NCBI GenBank assembly: GCA_046328115.1
Contig: JAXLXE010000001.1
Location: forward strand, 3,038,001 to 3,102,000
DNA length: 64,000 nucleotides
Source of the DNA: JAXLXE01 sp046328115
GTDB lineage: Bacteria > Chloroflexota > UBA6077 > JACCZL01
Direction of reading: 5' to 3'
How positions within the stretch are numbered: position 1 is the stretch's first letter; every line of letters begins with the position of its first letter. Position numbers and translations under genes: made by a program. The notes under the pieces are model-generated. The model saw only the letters and a program-made list of their open reading frames with translations, was not told where the DNA came from and ran no database searches. This document shows, one piece after another, positions 6,906 to 14,588 of this stretch.

Positions 6906-7877
6906 ATGGTCTTCGCCAGACTCATCCTGGTTCTCGCCATCATCCTGGCCGCCAACGCCGTAGGCGCACCTGGCCCCAGCGCCGCCGCGCCGGCCCGCCT
7001 CAGCGGAGAGGCCCACACACTGGCCGTGGGCAGCCCCTCCTCGCCCGTTGTCGGCGCCGCCCAGGTGATCCTGCCGCCCGGCGGCGGTACGGAGACCAGC
7101 AGCGTCTCCGGCCGCGGCGTAGGTGCCGGCGGCTCCGTGAGCTTCCTGGATGAGCAGGCCGCCACCAGCACCGGCGCCCTGGCCGGTGATTCCGGCTGGG
7201 TCACCAGCACCGCCCAGGTCGAGTTCGTGGAGCTCTTCGCCGGCCTCATCCGGGCCTCCGGCGTGAAGTCCACCGCCAGCGTGGGGCTCACCGGCGACCG
7301 CGGCGGCCCCTCCGGCGGCGCCACCTTTGCCAATCTCACCGTGGCCGGCCTGGGCTACAGCAGTCCCCTGCCCAACGAGCGAGTGGACCTGCCTGGCGTG
7401 GGCTACGTGATCCTCAACGAGCAGTTGACGGGTGGCGATGGGCGCAACACCACCTCCATGGTAGTGCGCGCCATCCACCTCCATCTCACCGCTGCCGCAC
7501 TGGACTTGCCCGCGGGCACCGAGATTATCGTGGCCAACGCGGCTGCCGGCATCCCAGATCTGAACGCCAACAACCCGGTCCGTGGCGGCCAGCGCGCCAG
7601 CAGTGGCGCCGTCACCGGCTACGCCCCCATCAGCACACGCGCCCCTCTAGACCTGTCTTTCAACGACAACGGCGGAGGAGGAAACGACAACCTGGACTTT
7701 GACAACGGCAACGGGAACGGCAATGACAACGGCCCAACGCCAACACCCGTGCCATCGCCCACGGCCACCCGCCCCACCAGCACGCCAATTCAGATCGTCA
7801 TCACAGTGATCGTCGTCCAGCCAACGGCCACGAGCACACCGTCAGGAGCGGCGAAGCCCTCTACCTCCGGTCGCTAA
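6906..7877 (+). CDS. Secreted beta-rich protein, choice-of-anchor-P-like, with low-complexity C-terminus
   Basis: 323 aa. An N-terminal signal peptide (hydrophobic residues 4-17, Ala-rich cleavage region near 25-30) is followed by a Gly/Ser/Thr/Val-rich domain of about 200 residues resembling the choice-of-anchor P group of surface proteins. Residues 250-275 are Asn/Gly/Asp-rich (repeated Asn-Gly or Asn-Asp), then a Pro-Thr-Pro linker and a short hydrophobic Ile-Val stretch near 298-307. There is no LPXTG. The start has a GAAAGGATC site. A structural or adhesive cell-surface role is plausible; the function is unknown. Confidence 0.6.
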   Translation: MVFARLILVLAIILAANAVGAPGPSAAAPARLSGEAHTLAVGSPSSPVVGAAQVILPPGGGTETSSVSGRGVGAGGSVSFLDEQAATSTGALAGDSGWVTSTAQVEFVELFAGLIRASGVKSTASVGLTGDRGGPSGGATFANLTVAGLGYSSPLPNERVDLPGVGYVILNEQLTGGDGRNTTSMVVRAIHLHLTAAALDLPAGTEIIVANAAAGIPDLNANNPVRGGQRASSGAVTGYAPISTRAPLDLSFNDNGGGGNDNLDFDNGNGNGNDNGPTPTPVPSPTATRPTSTPIQIVITVIVVQPTATSTPSGAAKPSTSGR

Positions 7878-7935
7878 CGCCCCCCCGCCGCTAAACCGCA
7901 CGCTGCCACCGGGCAAGCTGTAGACTCCGTTCAGC

Positions 7936-8790
7936 ATGTCCAGCAACACCCCTCCCGACCCCATCAAGCTCGTCGAGGACTGGCCCGGCGGCCGCCTGCT
8001 GGACCCTCGTGGGCGCAAAAAGATCGTGCTGGCCGACGGACTGCTCAGCCAGACCGGCTCCGCCACGGACAAGTTGGACGGCTTCATCCGCTATCTCCAG
8101 AACAACTTCGGGTTCCAGCGGTCGGACGTGCTGGAGATCACCTACCACGGCGTACAGGCACCTGCCGGTTGGCGCCCGCTGCCTTACGAGTCCCGCCATT
8201 GCGAAGCGCCCATCGCCCAGCTCGTCCGGCACGTCGCGCAGACGCTTCAGTGGTACGCGGAGCGGCTGCCGCCGGACACCAGCTATCACCTGATCGGCTA
8301 CAGCCTGGGTGGCGTGGCCATGTTCGAGGCGGCCAGCCAGATACTGCCGCAGTGGGTGGCCCACCGCCGAGGAAGGCTGGAATCCGTGGCCACGCTGAGC
8401 GCCCCCCTCTTCGGCGCGGATCTGGGCGCGGAGGGCGAGCTGCTGGGGGCGCTAGGCCTCGGCGCGCTAGTTCCCGGCGGGGCAGCCGTCCGCGAGACCA
8501 TCGCCCGCGGGCGATCACCCGCCCACCGCGCCCGCATCGAGCAGGAGGCTCGCTCGCTCAAATCCGCGGGCGTCCAGCTCCTGACCCTGGCTGACTCCAA
8601 CGATGTGGTCGTGACGCCCGAGGACGCCATCATCGCGCCTCCGGCCGAGCGCGCCAGCTTTGTGCTCTCTGGCCCCCGGCTGCCCGGTGACTCCAGCCAG
8701 AAGAACCCCTTTGGCCACGGGCCCATCGTGTCCAACACGCTGGGCTGGGTCAAGATGGCCAGGCAGATCGGTCAGCAGTCCGGGCGCTAG
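7936..8790 (+). CDS. Alpha/beta-hydrolase (esterase/lipase-like)
   Basis: 284 aa. The nucleophile elbow Gly-Tyr-Ser123-Leu-Gly-Gly is clear, preceded by Tyr-His-Leu-Ile. A strand-Asp candidate (Leu-Ala-Asp-Ser-Asn-Asp) and a late His (Pro-Phe-Gly-His-Gly-Pro) complete a plausible triad. There is no signal peptide, so it is probably cytoplasmic. It resembles PGAP1/lipase-class-2-like proteins that open acyl esters; the substrate is unknown. A TAGACT hexamer ends nine bases before the ATG. The stop overlaps the end of the convergent small gene at 8787 by four bases. Confidence 0.75.
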   Translation: MSSNTPPDPIKLVEDWPGGRLLDPRGRKKIVLADGLLSQTGSATDKLDGFIRYLQNNFGFQRSDVLEITYHGVQAPAGWRPLPYESRHCEAPIAQLVRHVAQTLQWYAERLPPDTSYHLIGYSLGGVAMFEAASQILPQWVAHRRGRLESVATLSAPLFGADLGAEGELLGALGLGALVPGGAAVRETIARGRSPAHRARIEQEARSLKSAGVQLLTLADSNDVVVTPEDAIIAPPAERASFVLSGPRLPGDSSQKNPFGHGPIVSNTLGWVKMARQIGQQSGR

Positions 8791-9065
8791 CCCGCCACGG
8801 CCTCCTCGCGCCTCCGCTGTGCCCGCGCGGCGCGTTCAGCGTCGGCAACCCGCCAGCACTTGCCCTTGGTCGCCATGCACTTCTCCTGCTCGTCATACGT
8901 CTCAGGAGGCGTGTTCATCAGGCAGATGGACTGGTACAGCAGCCGCCCACCGAATCCGTCAGGCTGCTCGCCGCGGTACCACTTCTCCCGGTAGTGGGGG
9001 CAGGATCCGCGAAACCTGTTCCAGTTCGGGTTGTCCGGAATGATCGGCTCGGTGCGGGCGGCCAT
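8787..9065 (-). CDS. Small four-cysteine protein of unknown function, 92 aa
   Basis: I do not recognise a family. The protein has exactly four Cys (22, 48, 63, 70), several Trp and Tyr, and a highly charged Arg/Glu/Ala helix at residues 72-90. The four Cys could bind Zn or an Fe-S cluster, although they are not in tight CxxC pairs. It has no membrane segment or signal peptide. It has its own promoter with TACAAT six bases before the ATG, so it is transcribed alone as a leaderless mRNA. It converges on the hydrolase gene with a 4-nt overlap. Confidence 0.65.
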   Translation of the reverse strand: MAARTEPIIPDNPNWNRFRGSCPHYREKWYRGEQPDGFGGRLLYQSICLMNTPPETYDEQEKCMATKGKCWRVADAERAARAQRRREEAVAG

Positions 9066-9071
9066 CGCGAG

Positions 9072-9077
9072 ATTGTA
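9072..9077 (-). promoter_or_regulatory. -10 element TACAAT of a leaderless promoter
   Basis: TACAAT on the minus strand is followed by CTCGCG and then the ATG at 9065. There is no room for a ribosome-binding site. Confidence 0.6.
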
Positions 9078-9126
9078 CCAAAGGTCGTTCGCGCCCTAGC
9101 CGTCACGGCACCCGCCCGGCAGCCCA

Positions 9127-10287
9127 TTACGTCTGGACCCGACCCTCCGGCGAGATCGCCGCCTGGTACAGCGTCAGATGGTGGACCGGCCGAGCGCCCA
9201 GCGCCAGCAGGCTAGCCGCGGAGCGAGCGTTCGCATCAGCGACCCAGGTAGTCGAAAGGCCGCCGTAGCCGCCCCGACGGAGCGCCTCGATGAGCCGCGA
9301 GTGCAGCACCCGGATCAACCCCTGCCCCTGGAGCTGCCGCGCCACGCCCATCAAGAGCAGGGCCGCGTCACGTCGAGACCTCCGAAAGCCCATGAGCTCC
9401 AGCCTGAGCCGGGCACCGCCCCGCCCGTTCAGCCGCTTGAGCACCGGATTCGCATCTGGCACCGCGGAGACGAATCCCACCGGCTCGCCATCCACCTCGG
9501 CCACAAGGCACAGCTCCGGATCGATCAGCGGGCGCAGGTGCTCGAACTGGAAGCGCATCTCCTCCTGGGTCAGCGGCACGTACAGCGGATCCTCCAGAAA
9601 CGCGTCGTTCGCCAGATCGCGGAGCACCTCCAGCTCCGAATCGAAGTGACGCATCCGAATCCTCCGAATCCTCACCCGCCCAGTCGCCAGCAACAGCCGG
9701 TGGCGATCCTCGAGCAGATCCAGGGGATCCACCGTGGCCACGTCATCCACTCGGAACGTGGTCATGGGATGGACCGGCTGCAGCCCGCTCAATTCCAGGA
9801 GCTGCGGATAGAAGGGGGCCGTATACGTCTGCTCCAGCGCGGGTGGCTCGCTGAAGCCGCTCAGCAGTACCCCAACCTCTTGCATCGCCGTGAGGTTGAA
9901 CGGGCCCCTGAGCAGGCCGCAGCCGCGCCGCGCACCAAACTCCGCGGCCGCGTCCAGCAGCGCTCGCGTGACGTGCGCCTCATTCTTGGACTCCAGCAGG
10001 CCAAAAAAAGCGGTCCGCTCGCCATGGCGCACGTTGTGTCCGTGGTACACCTGGGCCGCGATGCGGCCCACTACTGCGCCGCCAGCATCCAGAGCCAGGT
10101 ACGCCTGCGCCGTTCCCCGTCGGAAGAACGGATTGACCCGCGGATCCAGCAGCCGCCGGACGTCGCGATCCAGCGGCGGCACCCAGGGCGTCGCGGCGGG
10201 ATAGACAGACTCGCGCGGGAACCGGATCCAGCTCTCCAACTGAACCCGGTCCACCACCTGAACCACTCGGATCGGCGCGGCCGTCAT
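9127..10287 (-). CDS. GNAT-like N-acetyltransferase (YghO-type)
   Basis: 386 aa. The length and motif layout match the long GNAT-like proteins related to E. coli YghO, not single-domain GNATs. The N-terminal half has Pro-Trp-Val-Pro-Pro and a region with Gly-Pro-Phe-Asn-Leu-Thr; the C-terminal half has the acyltransferase core, including Val-Gly-Phe-Val-Ser-Ala and a Gln-Gly-Gln-Gly-Leu stretch in place of the usual acetyl-CoA loop. The last segment (Trp-Val-Ala-Asp-Ala-Asn...Ser-Leu-Leu-Ala-Leu-Gly-Ala) is typical of GNAT strand 5 and helix 4. The acceptor substrate is unknown. It is monocistronic or follows the SDR gene at 10354 with a 66-bp gap. Confidence 0.72.
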   Translation of the reverse strand: MTAAPIRVVQVVDRVQLESWIRFPRESVYPAATPWVPPLDRDVRRLLDPRVNPFFRRGTAQAYLALDAGGAVVGRIAAQVYHGHNVRHGERTAFFGLLESKNEAHVTRALLDAAAEFGARRGCGLLRGPFNLTAMQEVGVLLSGFSEPPALEQTYTAPFYPQLLELSGLQPVHPMTTFRVDDVATVDPLDLLEDRHRLLLATGRVRIRRIRMRHFDSELEVLRDLANDAFLEDPLYVPLTQEEMRFQFEHLRPLIDPELCLVAEVDGEPVGFVSAVPDANPVLKRLNGRGGARLRLELMGFRRSRRDAALLLMGVARQLQGQGLIRVLHSRLIEALRRGGYGGLSTTWVADANARSAASLLALGARPVHHLTLYQAAISPEGRVQT

Positions 10288-10353
10288 CCGCTGATGCCTC
10301 GTGGGCGCGCGCCGGTACGAACCGTTTCGAGCCGCCCGGGCGGGAACAGGAGC

Positions 10354-11103
10354 CTAGCCACGCCCCACGAACGGCATCTTCGTGGCCATGATGGTCATGA
10401 ACAGCACGTTCGTATCCAGCGGCAGGCTCGCCATGTGCACCACCGCGCGGGCCACGTGCTCCACATCGATGAGCGGCTCCGGCACCGTGGAGCCGTTCGG
10501 CTGCAGCACGCCGTTTACCATGTGGGACGCCATCGGGGTGGCCGCGTTGCCAATATCCACCTGGCCGCACGCAATGTCGTACTTCCGGCCGTCCAGCGCG
10601 GTTGACTTGGTGAGCCCTGTGATCGCGTGCTTGGTGGAGGTGTACGGCGAGGAGTTGGGTCGTGGCGTGTGCGCGGAGATGGAGCCATTGTTGATGATCC
10701 GGCCGCCGCGTGGATCCTGGTCCTTCATGATCTTGAAGGCCTCGCGGGTGCAGTAAAACGGGCCGTTCAGATTGGTGGCCACCACCCGCTGCCACTGCTC
10801 GTCCGTCAGGTCCTCTAGCAGCCCGGGCGCGCCGCTACCGGCGTTGTTGAACAGCACGTCCAGGCGCCCAAACGCCTCCTTGGTCCTGGCAAAGAGCGTC
10901 CGCACCGCCGCCGGATCGCCCACGTCCGTGGGCACCGCCAACGCACGCTCCGCGGCCGCTCCTGACAGCGAGATCGTCTCCTGCAGCGCATCCGAGCGGC
11001 GACCCGCCAGCGCCACCTGATATCCCTCACGCAGCAGCCCCAGCGAAACAGCCCGCCCCACACCGCTGCCAGCGCCGGTCACAATCGCCACTCTAGTTGC
11101 CAT
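10354..11103 (-). CDS. Short-chain dehydrogenase/reductase (SDR)
   Basis: 249 aa, a classical SDR. Cofactor motif Thr-Gly-Ala-Gly-Ser-Gly-Val-Gly at residues 8-15, Asn-Asn-Ala-Gly in the central strand, catalytic Ser (Asn-Asn-Gly-Ser-Ile-Ser), then Tyr-Thr-Ser-Thr-Lys for the Tyr-x-x-x-Lys pair. It catalyses NAD(P)-dependent oxidation or reduction of an alcohol or ketone; the substrate is unknown. ATG at 11103 is preferred because a GGGGAGAG site precedes it; the upstream ATG at 11142 adds 13 residues that do not match the family. Confidence 0.88.
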   Translation of the reverse strand: MATRVAIVTGAGSGVGRAVSLGLLREGYQVALAGRRSDALQETISLSGAAAERALAVPTDVGDPAAVRTLFARTKEAFGRLDVLFNNAGSGAPGLLEDLTDEQWQRVVATNLNGPFYCTREAFKIMKDQDPRGGRIINNGSISAHTPRPNSSPYTSTKHAITGLTKSTALDGRKYDIACGQVDIGNAATPMASHMVNGVLQPNGSTVPEPLIDVEHVARAVVHMASLPLDTNVLFMTIMATKMPFVGRG

Positions 11104-11339
11104 CGTCTCTCCCCTGTTCGGGTATCTGCCACTCTTGCTCATCGGGACCGCGACGGAGTCATCTCCCTACGCGTCACGCCACCGACGCGTAAGTGTAGCT
11201 AGCGGCCCACAGCCACGACGCTGCCACGTCGGCAACCTGATACGATCACTTGGGGGCCATACCGCCGGCCCAACATTTCGCCGCGCGGACCCCTCTGCGC
11301 CGTCATAAGTCTGCCCCAGGTGAATCGCCAGGAGCCTCC

Positions 11340-12500
11340 ATGGCAGAGCGAGAGTCCCACCAGCTCAGGATCACGCACTTTTCACTCGAGAACTGGAGAA
11401 ACTTCGCCAGAGTCGACGTGGACCTTCAACGGCGCGTGTTCCTGGTCGGGCCCAACGCCGCGGGCAAGTCAAACCTCCTCGACGCGCTCAGATTTCTTCA
11501 CGACATCGTCTCCGTGGGAGGTGGATTCCAGGAGGCTGTGCGGAGGCGCGGCGGCGTCTCACGGGTTCGCTGCCTGGCCGCCAGGCGGTATCCCGATGTC
11601 CGCATACGGGTCCGGCTCGGAAACGAGGAAGACGCCCAACTCTGGGAGTATGACATCCAGTTTGGGCAGGACAACCAGCGCCGACCCCTCGTCAAGCATG
11701 AGCGGGTGACGCACGCGGGCGCACAGATCCTCCAGCGCCCAGACGACGAAGACAGAGCAGACGAAGACCGTCTGACACAGACTTTTCTCGAGCAGCTCAA
11801 CGCCAATCGCGATTTTCGTCCGATCTCTGACTTATTCCGGTCGATCCGTTACCTGCACGTCGTTCCGCAACTGGTCCGGGAGCCTGACCGCTCCGTGGGA
11901 AAGGCGAACGACCCGTACGGCGGTGACTTCCTGGAGCAGGTGACGCGCACCAATGAGAAGACCCGCACGTCCCGCCTCGGCCGGATCAGAGACGCCCTCC
12001 GCGTTGCGGTTCCGCAGCTCCAGGAGATAGAGCTCCACCGGGACGAGCGCGGCATCCCGCACGTGCGGGGACGCTATTCGCATTGGCGACCAACGGGAGC
12101 GTGGCAATCGGAAGACCAGTTCTCCGATGGGACGCTTCGCCTGATGGGGCTCCTTTGGGCTGTCCTGGACGGGAGCGGCCCGCTGCTGCTCGAGGAGCCG
12201 GAGCTTTCTCTCCACCCAGGAGTGGTCCGCGTTCTTCCCCAGATGCTCGCCAGAGTCCAGCGCCGCGCGAATCGTCAGGTCATCTGCAGCACGCACTCCA
12301 GCGATCTTCTGTCGGACACAGGCATTGCGCCAGACGAGGTGCTCGTGTTGAAGCCGAGCACGGAAGGCACCACCATCGTCCCGGTGAGCCAGATGGACGA
12401 TGTCGTTGCCCTCTTGGCTAGCGGTCTCAGCGTGGCGGATGCGATCCTGCCGATCACGGAGCCGGAGGATACCCACCGCCTCACGCTCCTGGGCCGATAG
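11340..12500 (+). CDS. AAA_21/OLD-like ATPase
   Basis: 386 aa. Walker A Gly-Pro-Asn-Ala-Ala-Gly-Lys-Ser at residues 37-44 follows a Phe-x-x-Glu-Asn-Trp-Arg-Asn-Phe opening typical of RecF/OLD-type ABC ATPases. Later come the signature-like Phe-Ser-Asp-Gly-Thr-Leu-Arg, Walker B Leu-Leu-Leu-Glu-Glu-Pro-Glu, and the His switch Cys-Ser-Thr-His-Ser. Between them lies a charged insert. There is no TOPRIM domain in the chain; the next gene appears to supply it. Such ATPases sense nucleic-acid ends or phage proteins in several defence systems. ATG at 11340 has a CAGGAG site; the longer frame from 11250 has no support. A TACGAT hexamer at 11241 may be the promoter. Confidence 0.82.
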   Translation: MAERESHQLRITHFSLENWRNFARVDVDLQRRVFLVGPNAAGKSNLLDALRFLHDIVSVGGGFQEAVRRRGGVSRVRCLAARRYPDVRIRVRLGNEEDAQLWEYDIQFGQDNQRRPLVKHERVTHAGAQILQRPDDEDRADEDRLTQTFLEQLNANRDFRPISDLFRSIRYLHVVPQLVREPDRSVGKANDPYGGDFLEQVTRTNEKTRTSRLGRIRDALRVAVPQLQEIELHRDERGIPHVRGRYSHWRPTGAWQSEDQFSDGTLRLMGLLWAVLDGSGPLLLEEPELSLHPGVVRVLPQMLARVQRRANRQVICSTHSSDLLSDTGIAPDEVLVLKPSTEGTTIVPVSQMDDVVALLASGLSVADAILPITEPEDTHRLTLLGR

Positions 12501-12503
12501 CGA

Positions 12504-13115
12504 GTGGATCAGCTTCCCCGACCGACTGTGAACGCGGTCGTCGAGGGGATCACCGACGAGCCAGTAGCCCGACGGCTGATCGAATACTGCGGCGCCGATC
12601 TGGGCCAGGTCTTCGGGCGCCGGGGAAAGGCGTGGGTCCGCGCCCGGATCAGCGGATACAACACAGCCGCGGCCAAGACCCGTTCGCTGTGGTTGGTACT
12701 CGTCGATCTAGACCGTGATTTCCCATGCGCGGCCGAGCTTCGTGACAACTGGTTGCCTGAACGTTCGCCCCGGCTCTGCTTCCGTGTCGCGGTTCATGAG
12801 CTCGAAGCCTGGCTGCTGGCGGACCGAGACGCGATCGCCACCTACCTTGGTATCCGGACGAACCACGTCCCCGCGGATCCCGATCGGATCGAGCGCCCCA
12901 AGCGAGCACTGCTAGATCTCGTGGCCAGATCAAGAAATCGGGAACTGAAAACTGACATGCTCCCAAGACCATCGAGCGGTGCCTCCGAAGGACCCGCGTA
13001 CGCCTCCCGTCTCATCGAGTACGTGGAGAGCAAATGGCGGCCGGACGTAGCGGCGACATCGTCCGATAGCCTCCGTCGCTGCGTCGAGCGCGTGCGTGAA
13101 CTGTGCTGGGCATGA
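12504..13115 (+). CDS. DUF4276 (TOPRIM-like) protein paired with the ATPase
   Basis: 203 aa, starting with a GTG three bases after the ATPase stop, so translation is probably coupled. The N-terminal Val-Val-Glu-Gly-Ile-Thr-Asp-Glu and the later Leu-Val-Asp-Leu-Asp-Arg-Asp match the Glu and Asp-x-Asp metal sites of TOPRIM folds and the DUF4276 pattern. His-Glu-Leu-Glu-Ala-Trp-Leu-Leu-Ala-Asp in the middle is also typical of DUF4276. The pair would reconstitute the ATPase plus TOPRIM nuclease layout of OLD proteins as two chains. Nuclease activity and a defence role are inference. Confidence 0.75.
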   Translation: MDQLPRPTVNAVVEGITDEPVARRLIEYCGADLGQVFGRRGKAWVRARISGYNTAAAKTRSLWLVLVDLDRDFPCAAELRDNWLPERSPRLCFRVAVHELEAWLLADRDAIATYLGIRTNHVPADPDRIERPKRALLDLVARSRNRELKTDMLPRPSSGASEGPAYASRLIEYVESKWRPDVAATSSDSLRRCVERVRELCWA

Positions 13116-13170
13116 CTACTCGCTGCTGGACGAAGGACTGGGTAGCCTGGCGCGACCCAGGGCCGCGCTC

Positions 13171-14523
13171 CTAGCCAACGAACCCCAACCTGTCGAAGCT
13201 CCCACCCAGAATCTTCTTGGACGGCACCTCGAACCAGCCGTCCAGGATCGTCGCATACACCTGGCGGAAGTCCACCGTGTACTTCAGGTCGCCCTCGTCC
13301 AGGTCCGTCAGGCTGGGGTGGTCGCCGTACAGCCCGCCCTTCACGCCCGCGCCCAGCACGAACATGGGGCCGGCCGCGCCGTGATCCGTCCCGTTGCTAC
13401 CGTTCTCCCGCACACGGCGGCCAAACTCAGAGAACCCCACGATCATCACGCGGTCAGCCTTCCCCATCTGCTCCAGTTCGCGGTACAGCGCGGTCACTCC
13501 GTCTGACACCTGGCTCAGCAGATTGGCGTGCGCCTGCTTCTGATTAGCGTGGGTGTCGAACCCGCCCAGCGAGACGTAGAACACCCGCGTCCCCAGGTCC
13601 GCGCCGATCATCTGCGCCACCTGCTGCAGCGTCTTGCCAAACGGCCCGTTGGGATACTGCGCCGTGGACTGGTACTTGCTGGCCGAGCCCGCCAGCAGAT
13701 CCACCGCCTTCACCGTGTTCCCCCAGGTGTTGGACACCAGCTCCAGGCTGGGCAGCTTGCGGGATGGGCGGGCATACATCTCGCCGAACGTCTTCAGTAG
13801 CGGGTCCTTACCAGCCGGCAGCCGCCGATCCGCCACGAACGCAAACGTGCCCGTGTCCTGGACGGCGGCGGCCGGCACGTTCGCCCCCAGCAGCGCCTTG
13901 GGCACGCTGTTGCCGATGTTCACGCACTGGAACGGGCTGTCGCCTACCTTGTAGACCTCAGACATGAAGGCGCCCAGCCAGCCCTCGTCGGCGCCGCCGT
14001 CCAGCCGCGCGGAATGCCAGATGTCCATCGAGCGGAAGTGAGACCTGCTGGGGTTCGGGTAGCCAACGCCCTGCACGAACGCCAGCTTCCCTCCATCGTA
14101 CAGCTCCTTGAACGCCTTCAAACTCGGATGCAGACCAAACTGGTCGTTCAGCCGCAAGAGCTGATCGGCTGGAATGGACACCTGGGGTCGCGCCTGGTAG
14201 TACAGCCCGTTGCCGTACGGCACCAGCGTGTTCAGCCCATCATCACCGCCGCCCATCTGCACCACCACCAGGATGCGCCTGTCGCCCGGCGCGCGCGCCG
14301 TGGAAGGGGCGGCCACGGGCGCAGCGGCCCGAGCCGGCGCGGCCGCTACCGTTGGCGGCGGGGCGGGGGCCTTGGCGGCCGGCTTTGGCGGGGCCGGCTG
14401 GACTGGTGGCGGCGGCGACGCGGGCTCGGCTGGGCTGGTCGGCGCGCTGCAGGCCGCGCTTGCCGCCGCGAGGGTGGCTACGCTGCCCAGCTTCAGAAAT
14501 CCGCGGCGAGTCTGCTTCTGCAT
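13171..14523 (-). CDS. DUF1501 family exported protein
   Basis: 450 aa. The N-terminus is a twin-arginine signal (Thr-Arg-Arg-Gly-Phe-Leu-Lys) followed by a hydrophobic Ala-rich stretch ending Ala-Ala-Cys, so it may be a TAT-exported lipoprotein. A Pro/Ala-rich linker (about residues 30-75) precedes the DUF1501 domain, which begins near Leu-Val-Val-Val-Gln-Met-Gly-Gly-Gly-Asp-Asp-Gly-Leu-Asn and has the late Gly-Thr-Asp-His-Gly-Ala motif. DUF1501 belongs to the alkaline-phosphatase/sulfatase-like superfamily; the activity is unknown. ATG at 14523 has a GAGGGAC site. It is paired with DUF1800 upstream at 14589, as in many bacteria. Confidence 0.87.
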   Translation of the reverse strand: MQKQTRRGFLKLGSVATLAAASAACSAPTSPAEPASPPPPVQPAPPKPAAKAPAPPPTVAAAPARAAAPVAAPSTARAPGDRRILVVVQMGGGDDGLNTLVPYGNGLYYQARPQVSIPADQLLRLNDQFGLHPSLKAFKELYDGGKLAFVQGVGYPNPSRSHFRSMDIWHSARLDGGADEGWLGAFMSEVYKVGDSPFQCVNIGNSVPKALLGANVPAAAVQDTGTFAFVADRRLPAGKDPLLKTFGEMYARPSRKLPSLELVSNTWGNTVKAVDLLAGSASKYQSTAQYPNGPFGKTLQQVAQMIGADLGTRVFYVSLGGFDTHANQKQAHANLLSQVSDGVTALYRELEQMGKADRVMIVGFSEFGRRVRENGSNGTDHGAAGPMFVLGAGVKGGLYGDHPSLTDLDEGDLKYTVDFRQVYATILDGWFEVPSKKILGGSFDRLGFVG

Positions 14524-14588
14524 GATGTCCCTCTGTGATGTCTCTGACGCGTATCCGTCCAACGTGCGATTGAGCGACGTGTGGTGGC

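Noticed and set aside
13138..13160. Hairpin CTGGGT/ACCCAG between the DUF4276 and DUF1501 genes
   Set aside because: Only six pairs with an 11-nt loop and no T-tract; common by chance in GC-rich DNA.
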